In this document: positions 60,001 through 64,000 of the stretch, one piece after another
Numbering within the stretch: position 1 is the stretch's first letter
Layout of the letters: the number at the start of each line of letters is the position of its first letter
Assembly (NCBI GenBank): GCA_025618425.1
Contig: CM046832.1
Location: forward strand, 47,579,026-47,643,025
From: Heliocidaris tuberculata
Taxonomy: Eukaryota; Echinodermata; Echinoidea; Camarodonta; Echinometridae
Reading direction: 5' to 3'
Length of the DNA stretch: 64,000 bases
The notes under the pieces: generated by a model
Told to the model about the DNA's origin: nothing
The model's database searches: none
The model's input: only the letters and a program-made list of their open reading frames with translations
Position numbers and translations under genes: made by a program

Positions 60001-60760
60001 AGCAAACAACGTGTGCGCGTGTACTCTCGTGTCGCTTCAAACTTGAATGAACTCGCCGAACAAAGGCAGCCAGCGAGCTTGGGAGCAAGGAAGAAAAAAA
60101 ATATGGGTAGTGATGGTAGGAGCATCCCGCGAGCCCAAGGTCCGACTAAATTTGTACCTTCGCTCCTGCTAACCCTAAGGTGTTGCCACGGCTGAAGATT
60201 GGCTATTTTCCACCGATCTGTGACGATTTTGGATTCATAAGAGAAGCAAAAAGAGAGGATAGGGAATTGGAAGAAGGTGAGGATAAAGGACGGTGGTCCA
60301 TTTGCCATCTGTCCACGGTTCGACCACCTTTGGTCCTATTGTGCGGACGAGACAAAAGGACCGACACGCGTGCGTCGCGCTTCACCTCCGCCAATCAAAG
60401 GACTCCCTGTCGTGCGCCCCTTGTGAAAAACCACCAAGCCTTGACGAGCCAACAAGGTGCACGCGAGCTGGCCAAAATTTAGGGCTTATTTTCCCCCTTT
60501 CTCTATAATAAACCTCCTTCTATTTTCTCTTTAATTCTTTCCCCGATCCATCCCATTTTCTACCGTAATTATCGTCATTATTCAAAATGGTTGGCCAGCC
60601 CCCCGAGGGCTGTTGATCGGATTTGCATGAGGTTCGTAGAGGATAACAAAAATGTAACAAAGTTGTGCAGGAAATAGCTCCAATTTCCATGCTAATGAAT
60701 TGACGGCGTGAGGTGCGGCCGCTACCTGGGCGAGCTGCGTGGGCCTCAGACAAAGAACGT
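60000..60760. promoter_or_regulatory. CpG-rich island, candidate promoter
   Basis: Highest local CpG density in the right third: GCGCGAGC, CGCGTGCGTCGCGC, GCGGCCGC (60716) and a CCAAT box with ATCAAAGG at 60393-60402. Open frames here lack good starts. It could be a 5' non-coding exon or promoter of ZEB's upstream isoform; a minus-strand CCCAG/GTAGC site is at 60721-60730. Confidence 0.35.
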
Positions 60761-61379
60761 TTTACCCATCTCTTGTTCCAGTTCTCATCAAGTGATCAAT
60801 TAATTCGGTTTCAGATCGTTTAGAGAAACAGTGACGTCGATTGCCGACGAATCCGTGTCGATCAAATCAAATACTCAAACTACAAAATGATTTCATTTCA
60901 TTTCATGTTGAGAACAAAAATTAAATCATATTAACAGGTATTTCTACTTTATTCCAACAATCAATGCAGTCTTTGTTGATACAGATGGTTCACTATCATG
61001 TTGTATTCCAATTCAAACACACACGCACAAAAATCGCGTTTTTGCGGTTGCGTATTCACTCAGTCTCGTTATGTCATTAATATTCATGGTTTTGCAACAT
61101 GCAGGCTCCACGAACATAATTGCAAATCAGGGCTTTCTGATAATGTGCGCTTAATCCTCCCTCTAGGGAGCTTTACATTATTTCGCGGATTCATTCTCCT
61201 TAGCATGTGCTGAACAGTGCAGCGGTCTTGGCGTTGGTAGTGGGGGAGGGGGGGGGGGAGCACGAGAGAACAGACTCTCGAGTTCTCGGCAACTAAATTG
61301 GTAGCGAAACATTTTGCACCTTTCTACACCTGCCGACCACTAATCTAGCGCGCACAGATGTGAAGAAGAGACAATGAAA

Positions 61380-61600
61380 ATGTATCATAGGTGCCGCAGA
61401 GATCATTATCAGCAAGAGCTGATGAATGCGATAAACAAACATCAGCTGCTACCTCACAAACTCCATTACGGATTAATAAACCCGTTTGCTCTCATCCTCC
61501 TATTATCAGTTCTCAGTGCCTGATGGCCTAGGAGGAATAATTCATGAAAGGGATTTCGACAACAAAACCTATTCAGAATGCATTATGATGATTTCTGGGG
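61380..61600. promoter_or_regulatory. Candidate enhancer with Fox, E-box and homeodomain words
   Basis: Dense transcription-factor-like words: GATAAACAAACA (Fox), CAGCTG, TTATCA/GATA, GGATTAATAAA (Otx/homeodomain). Unique, repeat-free and no ORF. Function is inference. Confidence 0.3.
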
Positions 61601-62149
61601 GGGGGGGGGAAGTATGAATTCCTACATTGGCATGTCAGGCACCTGTGTTTTCCAGAATTTTTCATCAGTGTTACTGATTTGCCATTCACAGCTGCAAAAA
61701 TTGGAACTTGGAAGAGGGGGAAAGGTTAAAGTAACAGGGACTTTTTAATATCAAGAGAAACTATGATATATACCAAATAATTATATTTCATTTTACGATA
61801 TCATTTCCAAACGTGTTTAGAAAATGGCCGCGTGATAAATACCGAGTCCGACTAGGCCTATTTGGATATTAACTTATACAGGAATACAGCTTTAATTTTC
61901 CTTCATAATCATACTAAGAAATTCCGCACCATTTTACAATAACTTTCATGGCACAACATTGCACCCTTCTTCCCCTTTTATTGCATGTAAAATAATAAAC
62001 TCCCCTTCTATCAATATATCTATCTCCTTAGTATATATAGTTCTATATCTCTATCCCCCTCTCACCCTCTTACTTTTACTATATTACAATTTCAATTACA
62101 ATATATACCACTATATAGTATGGTTGCCCGACATACATTCCATACACAG

Positions 62150-62270
62150 CCACTTGGCGCCAAAGATGGTAACAGATCTTATGAATATGCATGAAGCATC
62201 ATCAACTTGCGTCGTTGGAGACGAGTCAAGTGGGTCTCCTTTCTATCGCCCCGTTTAGCCGCAGTTTATG
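62150..62270. promoter_or_regulatory. Candidate regulatory island with TTGGCGCCAA palindrome
   Basis: TTGGCGCCAA at 62154-62163 is an E2F-like palindrome, followed by an octamer-like ATATGCAT and a GC-richer stretch. No exon supported. Confidence 0.25.
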
Positions 62271-62399
62271 AGGGATCATTTTCGTCTAGTCTTCGAGGAG
62301 AAGACTCAAAAAGAACACAGGACACGTCTAGAAAATACAATGAATATCATGAAGATGAAGTAGTTATGAACTTTTCTCTCATGAAAATGATATGATAGC

Positions 62400-64000
62400 C
62401 GCGCGCTTCGAGATTGGTCGGGGGAGAGAGGCCAACATTTCTATGCAGAAAGTAACATTCGAAATATCAATCAACACCGCGTAGTTTTATTGAAAACATA
62501 AAAAGTATAATTATCCAATAGAGTCGAAAAAAAAAATAATAAAACGCATTGCATATTTCATGTATTTTTAATTATTTTCAATTTCAATTTCAATATACCA
62601 AAATAATAAATGTTCACGTAATACGTGCACTTTACACCATTTGCATTAGTTCTGTTTGCGTTACGGAAAGGCAAATCAAAGTAAACATAACCACAAAGTC
62701 TACCGACACAGACTGCCGATTCTTTCTTCTTTTTTTTTTTTCGTTGTCGTGTACCGGATCGATTTCACTGAACAAGATAGCATTGTGATTTGATACTGCA
62801 TGTGTAGTCAATGATCACATGCTCATCGACTACTATCGTCATCGTATGTCTTGATATAATGATTGAACGAACAAGGTCGAGTATCTTGGAAACGAGAGAA
62901 GGGTATAGAAGAAATATACCGAGTACCCAACCATAAAATAGAGATACATGTAAGTTTCAATTCAAACACAAAATGATCGTTGAGCTGTTGATTTCAGTTA
63001 TTTACTTTTGGATGGATGTTTAGAGTTTCAAAGATAATCAAACTTTAAAGACAATCATCATTTAGAATCAGAAGGGTGGCATTACTGTATGACTATAGTT
63101 GCAGAATGACAAATACCGATATATTTCTGACATCGAACAGGGTACATCATTCTGGATACATCATTCTGTTATATGAAGTCCATTAAAATTAAGAAACAAA
63201 GTCGAGAACATGTGGAAACAAAATCATTTTCCAACATGCAAAATTATTTTAGTTCGGGAATATCATCAAAGCAGCATACTGGCTATATCGGGCTTCGAAC
63301 AATAATGGTCTTAATTTGAATTAATATTAACCACTGTATAGTTGATTCCTGCAGTTTTTATTGCAAGCACATTATTCAATGGGCATAAAGCAGTCTTTGT
63401 TGACATGCTCAATCGGTGTAGAAATCATTCAATACAAAATTGCTAAGCAAATTAAACAATGAAAATATTGGAAAATCAATTTGAAAAAACTAATAACATG
63501 GTATGGTGGTAGCTCACATGCTAAACGACAAGGTGAGTTTAGGTTAGGTGAGAATGGTCTTTTGTCTGTTTGATGGGGAAAACAAGCCTCACTGATTTTC
63601 ATATTTTCGGCATTTTAGCCGGAGAAGGCAATTAGGACATCACATCTCAGCTCCGCGGGTATTTTTGGACGTACCACATTCTCCGTTTTAGAAATCGATA
63701 TCGACGCTGAGAGCGGATATTATCGGAGACGTGAATCGTCTGCTGAGCACCTTTAATATCTAGCAATCGAGAATCATGTCGAACATGGGGGAGACGTCGC
63801 ACAGTCTTTTTATCAAAAGGCCACAACCATTAGGGGTGCGTGAGATGACGATCGAAAGTCACGTGCGTTGACGAGAGGGAGAGAGAAATCAAGAGAGGGA
63901 AAACAGAGTTTGTGATGAATGCACAAGCATAAGATGATGAAGGATTACTAAATAAAATAGAGGTATACATGGTACATATTAATTAAAACGAGGAGCAGAA
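62400..64000. other. Right edge, no supported gene
   Basis: AT-rich; GC rises again at 63600-63880, where a short plus-strand ATG frame (MSNMGETSHSLFIKRPQPLG, from 63777) is open for 31 codons. No homologue recognised. Confidence 0.3.

Noticed and set aside
59823..60482. Open frames of 100-161 codons in the CpG island
   Set aside because: Both strands are open because of base composition; no domain, weak or missing ATG and no conserved motif.

Overview
The window is eukaryotic: about 36% GC, intron-rich, with GT-AG introns and dense short DNA transposons, tRNA-derived SINEs and microsatellites. The two recognisable genes and the repeat landscape point to an echinoderm, most likely a sea urchin. 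The species is an inference; nothing in the window fixes it.

Two protein-coding genes are supported, both on the minus strand. (1) About 0.16-20.5 kb holds most of TBC1D5, a Rab7 GTPase-activating protein that works with retromer. Fourteen coding exons join in frame to 660 residues. The C-terminal exon(s) lie off the left edge. The Arg-finger and Gln-finger motifs, the retromer (VPS29)-binding NNPLSQ turn and the N-terminal LC3-interacting W-x-x-L are all present. (2) About 34.2-41.7 kb holds the ZEB (zfh-1/ZFHX1/SIP1) zinc-finger homeobox repressor. Four coding exons are solid: N-terminal acidic region, N-terminal zinc-finger cluster, mid zinc finger, homeodomain-like segment, PLDLS CtBP motif and C-terminal zinc-finger cluster. 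A fifth, possible alternative first exon at 42.2 kb is in phase. The usual basic first exon of ZEB proteins was not found, so the main promoter is probably at or beyond the right edge.

Layout: 0-20.5 kb, TBC1D5 with MITE-rich introns; 20.5-32.2 kb, intergenic and full of transposons, including a complete hAT-like element, a four-to-five-copy satellite, a fold-back element and microsatellites; 32.2-34.2 kb, repeat-poor likely 3' UTR of ZEB; 34.2-42.3 kb, ZEB coding exons; 42.3-64 kb, no convincing exon, but several GC-richer islands, GGCGCC palindromes and CACCTG E-boxes, which looks like a cis-regulatory domain or giant first intron of ZEB. This last region also holds a hAT-type MITE with a perfect 8-bp target duplication and a perfect 250-bp tandem duplication.

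No CRISPR, operon, rRNA or intact tRNA gene was seen. The strongest unusual observations are an extra intact C2H2 finger in ZEB relative to vertebrate ZEB1/2, a tandem partial duplication of a TBC1D5 exon edge whose copy has a destroyed splice acceptor, an unexplained coding-like block between two MITE ends at 22.1-22.4 kb, and the GGCGCC cluster upstream of ZEB. No entirely new biological system could be demonstrated.
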